A stretch of DNA of 64,000 nucleotides, taken from contig OZ234494.1 in NCBI GenBank assembly GCA_965153455.1, positions 4,712,001 through 4,776,000 on the forward strand. Direction: 5' to 3'. Source of the DNA: Sphagnum compactum (taxonomy: Eukaryota > Bryophyta > Sphagnopsida > Sphagnales). Positions 13,100-25,350 of the stretch are shown here, in pieces. Each line of letters starts with the position of its first letter. The first letter of the stretch is position 1. Below the pieces are notes generated by a model. The model was given only the letters and a program-made list of their open reading frames with translations. It was not told the origin of the DNA and did not search any database. Made by a program: the position numbers and the translations under genes.

Positions 13100-16000
13100 C
13101 ACCTGTATAAATTATGGGTTTTGCAATTATCATTTGTAATTCAAATTCAATTGCATGTGACACTTGCAACTACAAATTCTTATAGTTGCCTAAAACAAGT
13201 CGCACATGACGTTTAGTTACATGTGACATTACGTTCATCCATACATACTAATTCAAATGTAATTGCACCTTATATGCATCTCTCCTTGCAATTATAGTGT
13301 AACCAATCACTGTAGTATGACACATGTTTAAAAATTAGACAAATTGTTTGTGAACATGTGTCATTTTAAATTATTTTTGTGTTTTCAAAATTAAAAATTC
13401 ATTGGATGAATTTTAATCGTTAAAGCTTCTACCACTAAGATGACAACACATGGCACACCGTGGAACGTTCATTAACCATTTAACATGTGTCCATTTTAAC
13501 ACCAATTATATGGTGACATGTGGCAATTAAAGCCCATTTATCTTTTATTTTTAAATATTAATTAATGAAATTCAGATCGTCCAATTTAGAATTAATAAGA
13601 TGTTGACAAATGGTGCCTACGTAGGTAGGTAATTATTACACCTTACTAAGTAAGTAGGTAGGCCTAGATATGTAAGTAGGTTGAAAGGTAGGCTTAAACT
13701 AGATAAGTAGGTTTAAAATAATCTGATTTTACTTTTGGGTTTAACCATTTAAGGTCAAGTTTTTCTTATTGATTCATCCCCAATGGCACTTGGTACTCGG
13801 TTTGTGAACATGGCTTTTGCACCTACTTATATAATGTGCAAAAACTGGATTGGAAATCAAAAGATATGGAATAAAAAATTCCATTGCAAACATCACTAAC
13901 TTAGTTGCACATGAAATGCAACTATTGTATTAGTACTTATGTTATTTACTAACCTAATTTACTTACAAGTTGTATATCAATATATTTTTTAAAATAAAAA
14001 GGTAATAATATTATATTATTATGGTGTTAATAATAGTTAGTAATAATAATAAAATGATTTATTTTCATCGTCATAGTAGTTATTATGATTATAATTTTTA
14101 AATAATTATGATTATTTATAATGATTAACAAATTATAATTTAAAAATATTATTATCTAGCTTAAACTAGTAATTAACTTAGGATGTTATGGTACTTGTAA
14201 ATTAATTAATGTAACCTATTTTTAACATAAATAATAAAATTTCAATATATAATAATTATTGAAATTATTATTTATTATCACTATTATTATTATTATTATT
14301 AATAAAAATTTAAATAATGGTTATGATGACTTATAATAATATAATAATATAAATTTATAATTTAGGTTAAAACTTAGTTAGCTAACCTAGGTTAAAATAT
14401 TTACAAATTAATTAATGCATCCTACTAGCCATAGGTATATCAATTAATACTATTAAAATAATATTATTAATATAGTAAGGTGCAAATAAGATATAATGAC
14501 CCAACATGATTGCTGAAAAAAAGGACTACATGTCTTTTTCCCCCAAAAAAACTTTTTTATATGAATGAATTTTGGAACAAGTTTTTTGAAACTTGTTATA
14601 ATAAATGTTTATAATTATCCAAATACATGATATGGTTTTTTTCTTCATCAATTTTGAATAAATATGAATTTTGAAAGTGTTTTGATTCCTTGTAATTTTA
14701 ATGTTTTGTTTTTTAGAATGAGAATAATTTCAAATCATAACCAATTTTTATTTTTTCTTGTAGAGTAATCTATAACTTTTTTTAACATATCATGTGCATT
14801 TGAACATATTTATGTGTGGCAAAGACTTTTGAAATTTTAAAATTCTAGATCAATTTTGGAAAGTTCTTTGAATTTTTAAACTTTTAGAATTCCACATATT
14901 TTAGGGTGTTTTTTAATGTGGTTAATAGGTCTTTATCCTCTTAATTTTTTTCCCATCAAATGTGTTTTGTTATATGAGTCCTTTTGATAGTCCTTTGTAA
15001 AATTGATTCATGTTTTACGCGTTGCTGTGCACTTTTAAAAGTCTTTAATCAAAACTTCAATTAAAAATTTTCATCAAACGAATTTTTGGTTTGACTTTCT
15101 AACATTCATATGAATGAAAAAAAAAAACTTGTCACGATTGACATGGCTTTAAATGGCAAAACATAAATATTTATCCCATTTTGACTATTTTTTTTGTGTT
15201 CCAACAACCTTTTTGATTCGTTGTATTATGGTTTCGTCGAGTAAAATAATGATAATATGTATTATTTAAAAATAATAGTAATAATAAAATAATTATTACC
15301 CTTAGTAATAACAATAATAATTACTAAGTAAGTATATATAGTTTTAAATTTAATAATTTTTTGTTGCTATGATTACCTATAATATTTAAGAATTAATTCT
15401 ATCATAATATTAATTCCGAATAAGAATATTACTACTTAGTAATATTAACTATGCATATTAATATTAATCTTTATTATATCAAAAGGAAGTTGGTGCATTT
15501 AAAAGAAATTTTGGGCTCATAATTTTGTTCATTTTTTCTTGATTTTTTTTGTTTCATCAAGTTTACATTTGAAAAAAATCCAAATAAATTTCACAAATAA
15601 AATAAGGTATTTTTAAAAAAGTTTTACTTTCCAAAAACAAAATTCAAATGTACATGACAAATAAAATTTGAAAACTTGCAATACATATTTAAACCACGGT
15701 TAGTTTAACCTATTTTAATTTAATTTAATTTAATTTAATTTAACCATAATTAATTTATCCATTACCTATAATATTTCAGAATTATTAATATTATCATACT
15801 ATTAATGATAATAATAAAACTTAGTCGTATTAATATTAATCTTTATTATATCACTAAGGAAGGTGGGCATTTTAAAAAATTGTGGGTTCCAAACTTTGTT
15901 CATTTTGTTTTGATTTGTTTTTGTTTCATTGAATTTACATGTTAAAAAAGTATAAATATTTTTTTTTTAAAAATTACTTACCAAAAGAATATTTAAATAT

Positions 16001-16457
16001 ATTTGAGAAATCAAATTTGAAAACTTGCAATACATATTTTAACTGTTAGTTTAACCTAATTTAATTTAACTTAATTTAATTTAACCTAACTTAATTTAAC
16101 TAGTGTGAGTTTAGCTTTTGTTTAACCAATGTTTAGTCTTGATTAACCTTAGTTAACATGGGTTTAACTTTAATAGAAAAGGTACATAATACTACTATAC
16201 ATAACCTAGGTAGATATATGAAATATATTAAATTAAGTATGTATTAATTTAGGCCATTCTTTTTATAACACATGTCCATGTTGTACATAGTTAGTTGCAT
16301 GTTAGTTACACACACAACCGTATGGCCAAAAAACTATACAGTACCAAATTTGTAACTACAAACATGATCAATATAGTTGCAAACAACAATTAGTTGTTAA
16401 CTAGTTACATGCCAATTGCATATTGATTGGTTGTAAACAATTGGATTTTTATTAATG
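13100..16457 (-). mobile_element. CACTA element inserted in the gypsy pol region, CAT target duplication
   Basis: The left end is CACCTGTATAAATTATGGG. The right end, reverse-complemented, is CATTAATAAAAATCCAATTG. Both are degenerate relatives of the family terminus. The flanking triplets are CAT at 13097-13099 and CAT at 16458-16460, and pol continues directly after the second CAT, which locates the insertion independently. TTGCAAC-type words are dense at both ends. TAGGTAGG repeats lie at 13.62-13.73 kb, and the TATA-like block at about 13.80-13.87 kb is reversed relative to other copies, hence the minus strand. The right 350 bases match the element copies at 54.1-54.4 and 37.6-37.9 kb. No transposase is seen. 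Confidence 0.8.
15700..16110. repeat. AATTT/TTAAT pentamer-rich tracts inside the CACTA element
   Basis: A pure AATTT-type pentamer run lies at about 15713-15745. A second, imperfect one is at about 16050-16105. Around each tract a longer direct repeat is visible: the phrases TTTGAAAACTTGCAATACAT, TTAATATTAATCTTTATTAT and TTTGTTCATTTT occur at about 15.46-15.70 kb and again at 15.83-16.05 kb. A segment of about 370 bp containing the microsatellite was therefore duplicated in tandem. Confidence 0.6.
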
Positions 16458-16460
16458 CAT

Positions 16461-17000
16461 CTAAGGATAATTGTTCCAATTACACATTGATTAGAAAACT
16501 TTAGGGTTAAAAGCCATGATTACCCAATTTGATTATGATGGTTGAAAGTTTGTCATGGCATATGCTAATTGGTCCAACAACAAAACAAAGGCCAAGGTAT
16601 AGTTCATACAATGAGGAATGCCTTATAGTTGTTTGGGAAATTTCATCATTTTGATGCTATTTTTATGGTAGGTCATTCACCTTGGTTATTGATCATTAAC
16701 CCTTCAAATTTTTGATGAAATCAAATCAACTCATAAGAAAGTTAACTAGATGGGCACTTATTTTATAAGAGTATGATTTTGATATTGTTCATAGGGCTAG
16801 TAGGGTTAATCATGATGCTAGTGGGTTGAGTTGGAATTCAAGTTCTAGTGAGGAGGATACCATAGGGGTTTGGTGGCACAATGATATGGATTTGGAAGCG
16901 ATACCAATATGGTATGCTTCTACATAGTACCTATGTACCTTGTTAGGATGTTTTGGGGTTGTACCTTAAGTAAGACCAAGTAGTGGGGATTCCCAATAAA
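16461..17000 (+). pseudogene. RNase H fragment (Ty3/gypsy pol)
   Basis: The segment resumes immediately after the CACTA target duplication. A FQLHID-like motif at 16474-16491 carries the first expected acidic residue. DYDG follows at 16531, then VMAYA. An LVIDH motif near 16684-16696 matches the family's conserved TDH, and a VNHDASGLSW-like stretch near 16805-16835 is the usual end of the domain. Stops interrupt the frame, for example after DYDG and in place of the glutamine after IDH. The following acidic linker with serine-glutamate repeats and WWH is typical of this gypsy group. Confidence 0.8.
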
Positions 17001-17089
17001 AGGATATTGAATCGAATGGCAATGGCGCCTTGGATATACATGATGATTCATTTGTTATTGCATATCTGCAAGTAGGTGAAATTTCAGTT

Positions 17090-18300
17090 GGATTAACACA
17101 TAAAAAACGAGACCGAGTTGTGCATAGGGCCAAAAGGTTCACATGGGACGGTAATTCCTTGCTACGGGTGTGGATAGATGGATGAATACAAGTAGTACCT
17201 TGCCCAAAACAACATGAGGGCCTTGTTCAACATGTTCACAAATAATTAGGCCATTTTAGGGTTCGATAGATTTATAATTTATTCTAGACACAATAGTGGT
17301 GGCAAGGGATGCAACTATAGGTTTAGTAGTTTATTTCTTGGTGTATGGTATGTGACTGAATTTGAACATCATTCAATGCACCTACACTTCATTTACAACC
17401 TTGACCAATTATGAAGCTAGGATATTGATGGAGTTAAAATTTTGTAAGCCCACTAAAATTGACACTTCAACATAACCCATATGTTTTGGTTATGATCAAA
17501 CATTTTTCCAAATGGATGGAATTAGTGACATTGTCGAATTGCAATAGTTAGGGAGCTACCTACTCATTTATGGAAAGAATGTTTAGTAAATTTGGTGCTT
17601 CAATTGAGGTTTTTATTGACCAAGGTACAAAATTCCATGGGGAATCCCAAGAGATGTGTGAAAAGGCATTGATAGATCATCAAACTACTTCATAGAATTA
17701 TCCTAAGCCAAATGGGTTAGCTAAATGGATGGTATAGACAATGAAACGAAGACTTTATAAGTATGGCCTCTAAAATGGTCATATTAGATATTGGGACCTT
17801 TGTAGTTACCATGGTTGGCCATGGGATACATATTCAATTTGTAGAATTCCTTTGCATCATTTCACCATATTTTATACCGTTCGATCATGACTCTAAACTA
17901 CCGCCTCCATTCAACGTGATGTTATGGTAGTAGCGGTTTGGATGATCCTACACTGTGGATTCAAGCATGTGAGTAGAAAGTAGCTTTATTTAGATGTGTG
18001 ATGCTTATGGCTATGGAGAATCTAGTAATTGCTCAACATCGTGTTGTTCTTTGGTATGTCACAATCCATGGAGGTGGTTATCAGGTTCAAATTTGTAGAT
18101 TTGAACTTGAAGATTTTGTGTACTTGTAATAAATAACACCAACTACTTTGGATGTGACTTGCAAAACATGTGTGACAAATGGTTTTGTCTTTAGTATACT
18201 AAACAAACCTACGTTTTTATTAATGTAGTTAGATGGTAGGAAATGCCTTAAATTTTTCTCCAATGGGACACACAATTGGTTGAAAATTTAGGGGATTGAA
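17090..18300 (+). pseudogene. Integrase pseudogene (Ty3/gypsy pol), two catalytic residues lost
   Basis: The zinc-binding H-x4-H is at 17237-17254 and C-x2-C at 17342-17353, all in one frame, so the HHCC finger is still encoded although a stop lies inside it and another follows it. In the core domain the second catalytic aspartate survives in IDQGTKFHG (codon 17618-17620). The first expected aspartate reads lysine near 17436, and the expected glutamate in the GLAE-like motif reads lysine at 17723-17725. The segment after 18060 matches the C-terminal part only weakly. Besides its frame damage, the enzyme would lack two of three catalytic residues. Confidence 0.8.
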
Positions 18301-18479
18301 GTGAGGTGACTAATGATGGGCTTCCCATTCACACCTTACCTATCTTTTCACCTTTGAACCAATGTGTTTTCCTTTGAGAAATAGTTATAGGCTTTTCATG
18401 TTGTTATATGGTTTCAAGGGGCTTTGACCATACATAGGGGGGCGGTTTGGATGGATGTAGTAGGTTTATGGGGTGTTAA

Positions 18480-19800
18480 GTTGTTTTGTTTATGGATGTT
18501 GACAATGATGGTTATAATAACTAACATTGGAACACAGAACAACTATTAGAAGTTTTGTGGTAGTTACAAGTTTTTATCTTAATTTCCATAGTTATCATAA
18601 GTAACTTAAGCTAATTCAGTTTGGAACTAATTCTAGTGGAAACTAAATTTCAAACATTTTGTGTTTGGGATATAAATCCCTTCATGAGCAGTTTCAAATC
18701 ACCAAAAGTGATTTGAGATTCTAAAGCATACTGTGTTTGGTAAGTTTAATGGTTTTGTAAGTTTTTCCTATGTTTATGTAGCTTTTTATGACACATGATG
18801 ATTTTTAAAATTGATGATGACAATAGCTCCTTGCCAATTATCAAAACAAAAAAAAAAAAGTAGGAAAAAGAAGCCAAAAGTACCAAGAAAAACTCCTTAA
18901 AAACTCTCTAAAAAGGTAGAAAAACCACAAAACAAATTCTCTTTAACAAAAAAAACTACCAAAAAAAAGTTTTGGTCTTCTTTTTCCCTAATTTTTTTAT
19001 TTTCTTCTTTTAAATTTATTTCCCCCCCCTCTTTTTCTTCCTTGATTTTTTTCTTTTCCTCCTTGTTCCTGGTTTTTTTCTTGTTCATGCCCAAAATAAA
19101 TAGGAAGAAAAACAGACTTACTTGCAATCCGTTGTCACTTACTTGATGATGACACTCCCGCCCCTTCAAATTATGTCGCCTCTTCATGTATATGGTGTGC
19201 GCCTCCTTACCTCCTCATATAAACAAAGCAAACCACATAAAACAATTGATAAACAAAAACACACTAGGAAAAAAAATGATGACAAGCTGAGGGTTGCAGC
19301 TCGTTATTGTCATCAAGCATGACTTGCAAAACAAAACACAAAGAGGAGAGGCAACATACCCGAGGACACGTTGGAGTAGAGCACGATGTTGCAACAAAAT
19401 ACAACGATAGAGGCAACATTGGGAGGGAAGTGTGATGGGAGGCAGCATTGGAGCAGAGCCTGTGTCGGAGGTGCGTTGAAGGTGATGGCTCAAGACGTTA
19501 GTAGGTGTGGTGGGAGGGAGGTCAGCAGGTGCGTTGGAAAGGAAGGAGTTGCTACAGTGGCGAGGGAGCTTCTGCCACCACTGTTAGTTTAGGTTAGGTT
19601 AATTGTTAGGACAGGTTAGTCTGAAGGTAGGAGGGGTTAGTAAGTGAGGGAAAAAAAAAAGGAAGGGAAAATTTTGAAAGCTGGGGGGAGTTGGGGCAGC
19701 CAAAGAAAATAAAATGAAACCCATGGTCAAATGGGTTAAGTGGTTTGGGTTCATCTCAGTAAGAACTTGTGATGTGACTCAATGTGGGAAACACTAGTTA
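18480..19800. other. Transition to less AT-rich DNA; no confident gene
   Basis: The stretch at 18840-19090 is strongly purine/pyrimidine skewed, with A-runs followed by TTTTTCTTCTTT-type runs. This makes long but low-complexity minus-strand frames that I do not regard as genes. From 19110 to 19590 CpG is more frequent, and overlapping frames exist on both strands without any recognisable domain. GGAGGGAGGTC-type G-rich words occur at about 19430-19570. Confidence 0.4.
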
Positions 19801-19806
19801 CATTCT

Positions 19807-20265
19807 GGGACAGGTCTGGTAAAACCTGTCGGCACATGACAGGACCGGGCAACGGTGAACCAGCACCCACGAGTGCACCATCAAGGATGGATGATATGTG
19901 ATCAGGGAACAGTTTTCTGTTGGGTTCCAGTTCCCTAGCTAACCATGGTGGTTAGCTCAATTGCTTTATTGAATACCTACCAACTCTGTAGGTAGTAAAA
20001 ACAGCCCCTACTTACTATGTATAAACTAGCTACTTAACTAGGAGTCCTTTATTTTGTTACTTACCTGTCTATATGTTAGACTTACTTCTAATAGAATGGG
20101 TTACTAAGATGAAACCAGGTAGTAACTAGTAACTCAGTTGAGGATCATCCATCCACAACTGAGTCATAAGGGGCAGGCATCCAGTGGATGGTGCATTGGT
20201 GGGTGCTGGTTCACTGTGGCCGACAGGACCACTCTAGACTTGAGGCGTTAGTAAGTGGGACAGGC
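19807..20265. mobile_element. Small inverted-repeat element with GTGAACCAGCACCCA arms
   Basis: The left arm (about 19807-19894) carries ACAGGTCTGG, GTGAACCAGCACCCA (19855-19869), GTGCACCATC and GGATGGATGAT. The right arm (about 20138-20265) carries the same words reverse-complemented in mirrored order: ATCATCCATCC, GATGGTGCA, TGGGTGCTGGTTCAC (20200-20214) and ACAGGCCTGT. The arms are imperfect and enclose about 250 bp without coding potential. I see no clear target duplication. The 15-mer recurs alone near 25326 (minus) and 27885 (plus). Confidence 0.6.
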
Positions 20266-20373
20266 CTGTTCCATGGTACTTAATCTCAATCCAGCATTTT
20301 TACATTGAATTAGGTTTAGGGTTTAGGGATGAAAAAAAATCAAGAAAAAAAAAACATAGGAATTCCAGCCTGG

Positions 20374-20375
<2 letters not shown>

Positions 20376-20411
<36 letters not shown>

Positions 20412-20412
20412 A
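20376..20412. repeat. GA dinucleotide microsatellite
   Basis: About 16 GA units run with almost no interruption, then GAAAGAGAAAC. On the minus strand the same bases encode a serine-leucine run, which is an artefact of the repeat and not a protein domain. Confidence 0.9.
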
Positions 20413-21059
20413 CAGCCTTAAATGCAACTGCAAGGGTGGTGGTGGTCGACACACAAACTCCTAAACATGCACCCCAACAAATAATAATACCACTCAATGG
20501 CCAGGGAGCAATTTTCTGTCAACTGGTTATGAGCTGCCAACTTGGAAAACCATTCAGTCAGTCAGAGGGGGTAAAGATCTCAGTTGTCAAGTATTGGAGG
20601 TAACTTGGAGTTACAATTGTGTTGGAACACTCAATTTCTCTTTCTCTAGAATGAATTTGAATCAACTTTGTAGGCAAACGACTCAAGCTAGCATGTAACT
20701 AACTATCAATTCTCCCCCTACATTGACACATCACTACTAACACCTAATACGTGGCTAACTGGCAAGTAGGACTTCCATAGGTGTCACCGATTCCGTTGGC
20801 TGGTATGGTATGTTGCAGTACTAGGCTAACATTATGTTCTTTCTCTCCATGTTCAGTCACTCCAGAGGCCATCATCATAGCTACTAAATGGTGTGCAAAT
20901 GGCCACCAAACATACAAAATATAACCTTCATGAGTAACAACCCAATATATTGACTAGACAATGAAGATAGATTCAAGTGCTCATGCAGAGGAGTTTTTAT
21001 GTACTGAAACTGGTGGGATACTTTTTTTTCTTTTTTGGGTTTGTTATTCATAACTCTGG

Positions 21060-21310
21060 CGACAAAAAGCTTCTACCCCTAACCACCAACCAGGATAGCT
21101 TATTGTCCTCACAGAGCATGAGGAGAAGGGGGGGTCCAGTTGGGATTGGAACTCACCCCTAACCACGTACCAAGGTAGATTATTGTCCTCGCAGAGCATG
21201 AGGAGAAGGGGGGGGTCCAGTTGGGATTTGAACTCACCCCTAACCACCTACCAAGGTTGCTGACTGTCCTCGCCGAGCATGAGGAGATCCAGTTGGGATT
21301 TGAACTCCCA
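21060..21310. repeat. Three-unit tandem repeat, about 75-80 bp per unit
   Basis: Each unit contains CCTAACCAC, then GTCCTCGCAGAGCATGAGGA, then TCCAGTTGGGATTTGAACTC. The units begin near 21075, 21156 and 21237. They are highly similar, differing mainly in the length of a G-run and the loss of that run in the third. The high similarity suggests a recent local duplication. TGGGATTTGAACTC resembles a tRNA T-arm read backwards, but no tRNA fold was found. Confidence 0.75.
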
Positions 21311-22357
21311 ACTGTCATCTTTACTGCATCACCCATAGCCACCAGGGTAGCTGAATGTCCTCCTCTGGTGGGGGTACTTCTTTTACATACCTAATTCAAC
21401 ATGTTGCCCAAAGTCCAGTTATAAATATTCACAGACCTACATGGTCCCAGTTGATAGTTTATTGTACAAGAAAAGCAAGAAAATCTAAACTTCCTATAAA
21501 CTTAGTCTCAGTTTTGGTCCAAAAGACCAAAGTTCAGTTTGGTAATGTCTATGATAGGGTACGTCTAAAGGGTTTCAAATGCCCAAATAAACTCACAATC
21601 ACAACCCTCCACGTTTTACAACTAGATATGTGTCACCATAAAATGTAACCCTGGTCAAGGATGTTTTATGATATGCTTAACCTTTGGTTTGAAAGGTTGT
21701 GAAACTACGAATGCAGTTGTTTTTGCTTTTAGCGCAGCTCTTGCAGGTGTCACTGACCTGAAAAATTGTGTGAAAATGGCAATTTCAAGATGTTTCAAAA
21801 TTTTGAAAGTTTGCCAAAATGAAAAATTGTGTCAAAATGGCAATTCCACGCAATTCGACTGCAACACTTCATCTGATGTTTGCGTGGGTACAGGAGTTCT
21901 TACTGCTATGGGTGGAGAGAGTCTGGAATGGTCCAATGGAGTTCTTTAGCAGAAAGAAGTATTGGAGGGTGCAATGGAAACACTTTTATTTTGGAAGTGA
22001 AGTTTGTAATGTTACATAATCTGTATTAATTTTTGTGTCAGAAGGTCTTACTAGGATCGGATTACACAGTTTTATTATTTAAACCCACATCACAATAACC
22101 CTCAATCTATGTTCAAACCTTAAAATCATTGTTAAGCACAAATGATGTGTTGCCATGCGGTTGTGAGTTCATCAAATGTCACGATAAGTAGATGTCAACC
22201 GAGCCCAAAATAGGGTTTTTAAAAATGGTATGAAAAGTATTGTATGCTTGACAGAAAGCTAGTGGATTTCAAAATGAAAACTTGGCAAAATTGTGCAGCA
22301 TGGAAAATTGTAAATTATCAATAGACCACCTAAACCATCCAACCAAATGTGCTATAC
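21310..22357. other. No supported gene
   Basis: Several open frames of 60-97 codons occur, some overlapping in two frames, but none shows a recognisable domain. A short tandem duplication with a spacing of about 60 bases (GAAAAATTGTGTGAAAATGG and a near copy) lies at 21760-21850. Composition is intermediate and CpG is not depleted, so an unrecognised exon or a gene relic cannot be excluded. Confidence 0.4.
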
Positions 22358-22886
22358 CTTAACTTGGTTGGCAAATTAGGAGGTAACTCATCATCCTCTT
22401 CATTGTTGTCCCTTTTGAATTTTAGACTGACCACACTTCACTCTTTATAAAATTGGGAAATGGCCATTAGATAAGTAAATAGCAGATTTCAGATAATGCT
22501 GTGGCGTTTGGAACCCAAACAAACCTTAGACCCTCTTTCTTTCCCACTTTGCTGGGTGGCTTGTTTAATGATGCTTGCCAGGGTTTCATCATCAATTAAG
22601 GTCTTATTATTACGACGATCTCAGAGTTATATGTAAAGTCCCACGATTAGGGGGCGAGAATGAATGGCCATTTTCGGCATAATAGGGCATCAAATGTGTA
22701 GCTTGGAATGAAAATGTTACAAAGGGAAAACACCGGGACCCAAACTAGTTTTGCCACCAGAATAGTGGTAAACTGAGTTTCCTCCTGTCTTTCCTTCTTG
22801 GTAAGCGCCTCCGCTGCTACTACATATATTTTCACTGCGCTGACGTGTACAACTGCTATATTCACTTTCGAACCTTTCTTGGCCAT
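22358..22886 (-). other. Candidate minus-strand gene fragment (exon-like segments), function unknown
   Basis: Reading the minus strand, a TATATATATGC box at about 22921-22932 precedes an ATG at 22886 that opens a 79-codon frame (22886-22647) beginning MAKKGSKVNIAVVHV. Further along, an open segment at about 22619-22525 encodes LIDDETLASIIKQATQQSGK and ends AAG|GTTTGT, a good donor. A segment at 22426-22358 encodes an acidic, proline-containing stretch (NNEEDDELPPNLPTKL), with a CAG before it and AAG|GTATAG after it. These are the only protein-like, splice-bounded segments I noticed in the window outside transposons. I recognise no family. The leader between the TATA box and the ATG would be very short. 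It may be a gene relic or chance. Confidence 0.28.
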
Positions 22887-22931
22887 TAAATGCTGAGATT
22901 TAATAAAATTTCATTACTTTGCATATATATA

Positions 22932-25290
22932 CCCCTGAAAGAGGGGATAGGGGATGAAAGGAGGCCCAAAGACAGGGTGAAGACAGGGTGACTTTATGGA
23001 TAACTCCCATACATGCCTTCAAACGTTTCTCACGGTAGAGTATAACGGAGGCAGTTGTCACAAATAGGTGAAAAGTATATGTTATCTCATAAAGAGTTGA
23101 TGAGATTGTAATTTTTTGTGATCACGTCTGAGTACAAAAATTTGGGCCGTATTGAAGCACATCCATCCCTACTACACCATTCATTGAGTTCAAGTGAAGC
23201 CATACTCTTGAATTCGGTGGAGGACAATAAATGACGTATCTTCATCTTACAATTAATGGAAGATGGGGCGCGCCTGCCTGGCAACTCAGGTCCCAACAGA
23301 CAGTATTAAATGAATTGACCTTTCTTCCTTAACAAGAAGGCCTGTTCCAACTTCCCCATTAGTGTTAGACCGTACTCACACCTCAATTTCCATGAAATAA
23401 TTAATAATGCCCCGCCACCCCCACCAAAAGAAGTGAAGATTCAGAGTTTTTTTTTTAAAAAAATCAAAAATTGAGCAAGAATTTCCAAATAAAATAATGC
23501 CAAAAAAAGTGAAAAGAGTTAGAGTAAAAAAAGCTCCAAAAAATCATTCAGACGATGAATTCTGGTTATTGGGATGAACACGCACCCACTAGACCACAAT
23601 ACATTATTATATCATGGTCTGCATGGATATAGGTACACTTGTATAATATTATTTTTCTGATTATTGGGGGAAGACATGAACCTACTATTAAGCCACATAC
23701 ATAGGTATATCATCTCTGCATCAATGTTTCATCTGGCTTATGTAGGATGGGATTTTGGTGATCGTCACTTTGTGACAATTTCAAAGTCATTTCAGATTAT
23801 AATTTGTCGTAGATCAAATTTCATTTGAGAAGGGAATTTTTATTTATTTTTGGTTTGTATCTTGTTTTATGTCTTGCACCTTTTCAATGTTTTTGTCTGT
23901 TTGTATTTTGTTGTTTGTCTTATATTTTTTCAATGTTTTTTTTTTGGTTTGTTTATATTTTATTGTGAACTTTTCTAACAAATCAGACTTTTGTTGACAT
24001 TTAGCTTAACAAATCAAGAATGTAAAAAGATATTAATGAAACAAAATGACATCTAATGAAATTTACAAAAAACAAAAATTGGAAAGAAAATTAATTACTA
24101 TTATGTCCACACAAAATAATTTAATCAGCATCATCGGTAGTGTGAAGTAACATGGAGCCCAAATAATTAAATAAATGAATAAATCTCTATAAGCATTCTA
24201 TTTGTTTGTTTGCTTTTAAGGAGACTTCCCAAGGTACCAACCAAACACCAAGCATGTGCTGACAATAGGTACCACAGCAGCAATAGATTTTTTATTTTTA
24301 TTTTTAGTTTTGTTTTTGGAGAATTTATTTTACCTTTTGCTGATTTCAAAAATAGGAAAAATTGAGTGTTTTGGGTGCTTTTCTACTTGCCAATCTCATA
24401 AAGGAAACTTTAAAATCCCTAGATTCTATATTAGGTTCCAGTAAGTAGCTCAAATTTGATAGCCAAATTTGATTAAATTATCTTATGCATGGTCACCACT
24501 TTGGCTATGTCAAAAAAAATTAGGGGAAAAAAAACACACGCACACAAACATGCACAGACACTGGAATTAAATCAAAGCCTGCCAGACTTTTGTTTTTCTT
24601 TGTTTTTTTTTTCCCCGAATTCCTCAAGCAGGTCCACTGGCGAGGATACTCAGAATGAATTAGCATTAAATGGCGAATGTCCAAGCTGGGCTGTAGCATT
24701 TTTGCAAAAGTGCTGCTACAAGTGGCGACCTAGGAAGTGCCTAGGTCTAGAAGTGGCTAATTTCAATTTTTTTAATTTAAAAAAAAGGCGAAAAATATCC
24801 CTTAAAATCACAAATCTTTCTGTTTGTTCCATTTCCTGGAAAGAAAAAAATTCGCCAGAAAAAAATAAAAATAAAAACAATGCTGCTAGAGTCTAATAAG
24901 ATCATGTGAATATTGTCTAAGGAAGAAATCTTATGAGGCTGCAAAAGAATTACAGGTACTAATTAATTAAGCCCAGAACTTATTCCATTAAGTACCACAT
25001 TTGTAATTCACATTGTTGTTCCAAACATCCTCTCTGCTGGCTGGGCCTCTGGCCTGGCCATTGGTAAAATTTGCCACCAACTGATCCAACCACAATTGCT
25101 TCCGACAATCCCTAATTGGCTGAACCAACAACACCCACGGTTGGTTGGTATCATGGTTTTTGAAAATTCCCAAATTCCATTTAAATTATTTCTAAATAAA
25201 TATTACAAATATCCCACGCCTAGACTAGACCAAAATTATAGGGTCTCTGAGTTCAAATCTAACATTTTTTGGGCTTTATATACGGCCACT
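22932..25290. other. Mixed spacer; no confident gene
   Basis: The stretch includes T-rich tracts near 23850-23960, A-rich tracts near 23440-23500 and 24770-24880, and moderately CpG-containing DNA at 23090-23290 and 24620-24740. A 69-codon minus frame (23296-23087) and a 135-codon plus frame (24489-24896) are open, but the second is dominated by lysine and asparagine from A-runs. No domain was recognised in either. Confidence 0.4.
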
Positions 25291-25350
25291 TTATAAGAGG
25301 CCTCATTCAAAAAGGTGAACCAACATGGGTGCTGGTTCATTCTGGCCTCC
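25290..25350 (-). repeat. Single copy of the GTGAACCAGCACCCA repeat family
   Basis: The segment reads AAGAGGCCTCATTCAAAAAGG then TGGGTGCTGGTTCAT (25326-25340) and TCTGGCC. A similar order of words, GAGGCCTCACTCAAGAAAG followed by CACTCTGGCC, occurs at 61.88-61.93 kb. The 15-mer also matches the inverted-repeat element at 19.8-20.3 kb and a lone copy at 27.89 kb. A short dispersed repeat family is therefore present. Confidence 0.45.

Larger units (their letters stand above)
12300..18480 (+). mobile_element. Ty3/gypsy LTR-retrotransposon remnant split by a CACTA insertion
   Basis: Conceptual translation on the plus strand, read through stops and frame changes, follows the Ty3/gypsy pol order. 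RT is at 12.3-13.1 kb; RNase H, integrase zinc finger, integrase core and a weak C-terminal part are at 16.46-18.3 kb. Bases 13100-16457 are a later CACTA element. Removing them together with one CAT copy brings the RNase H start against the RT end. No gag, no protease and no LTR pair could be recognised, so both ends are missing or too decayed. The limits given are approximate. All domains carry stops and the element is dead. Confidence 0.85.

Noticed and set aside
18897-19187. A lysine/glutamate-rich minus-strand frame of 96 codons
   Set aside because: It derives from low-complexity TTTTTCTTCTTTT runs; no domain or conservation evidence.
21240-21330. TGGGATTTGAACTC as part of a minus-strand tRNA gene
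   Set aside because: Only a B-box-like word is present. No A-box at the right distance and no cloverleaf pairing.
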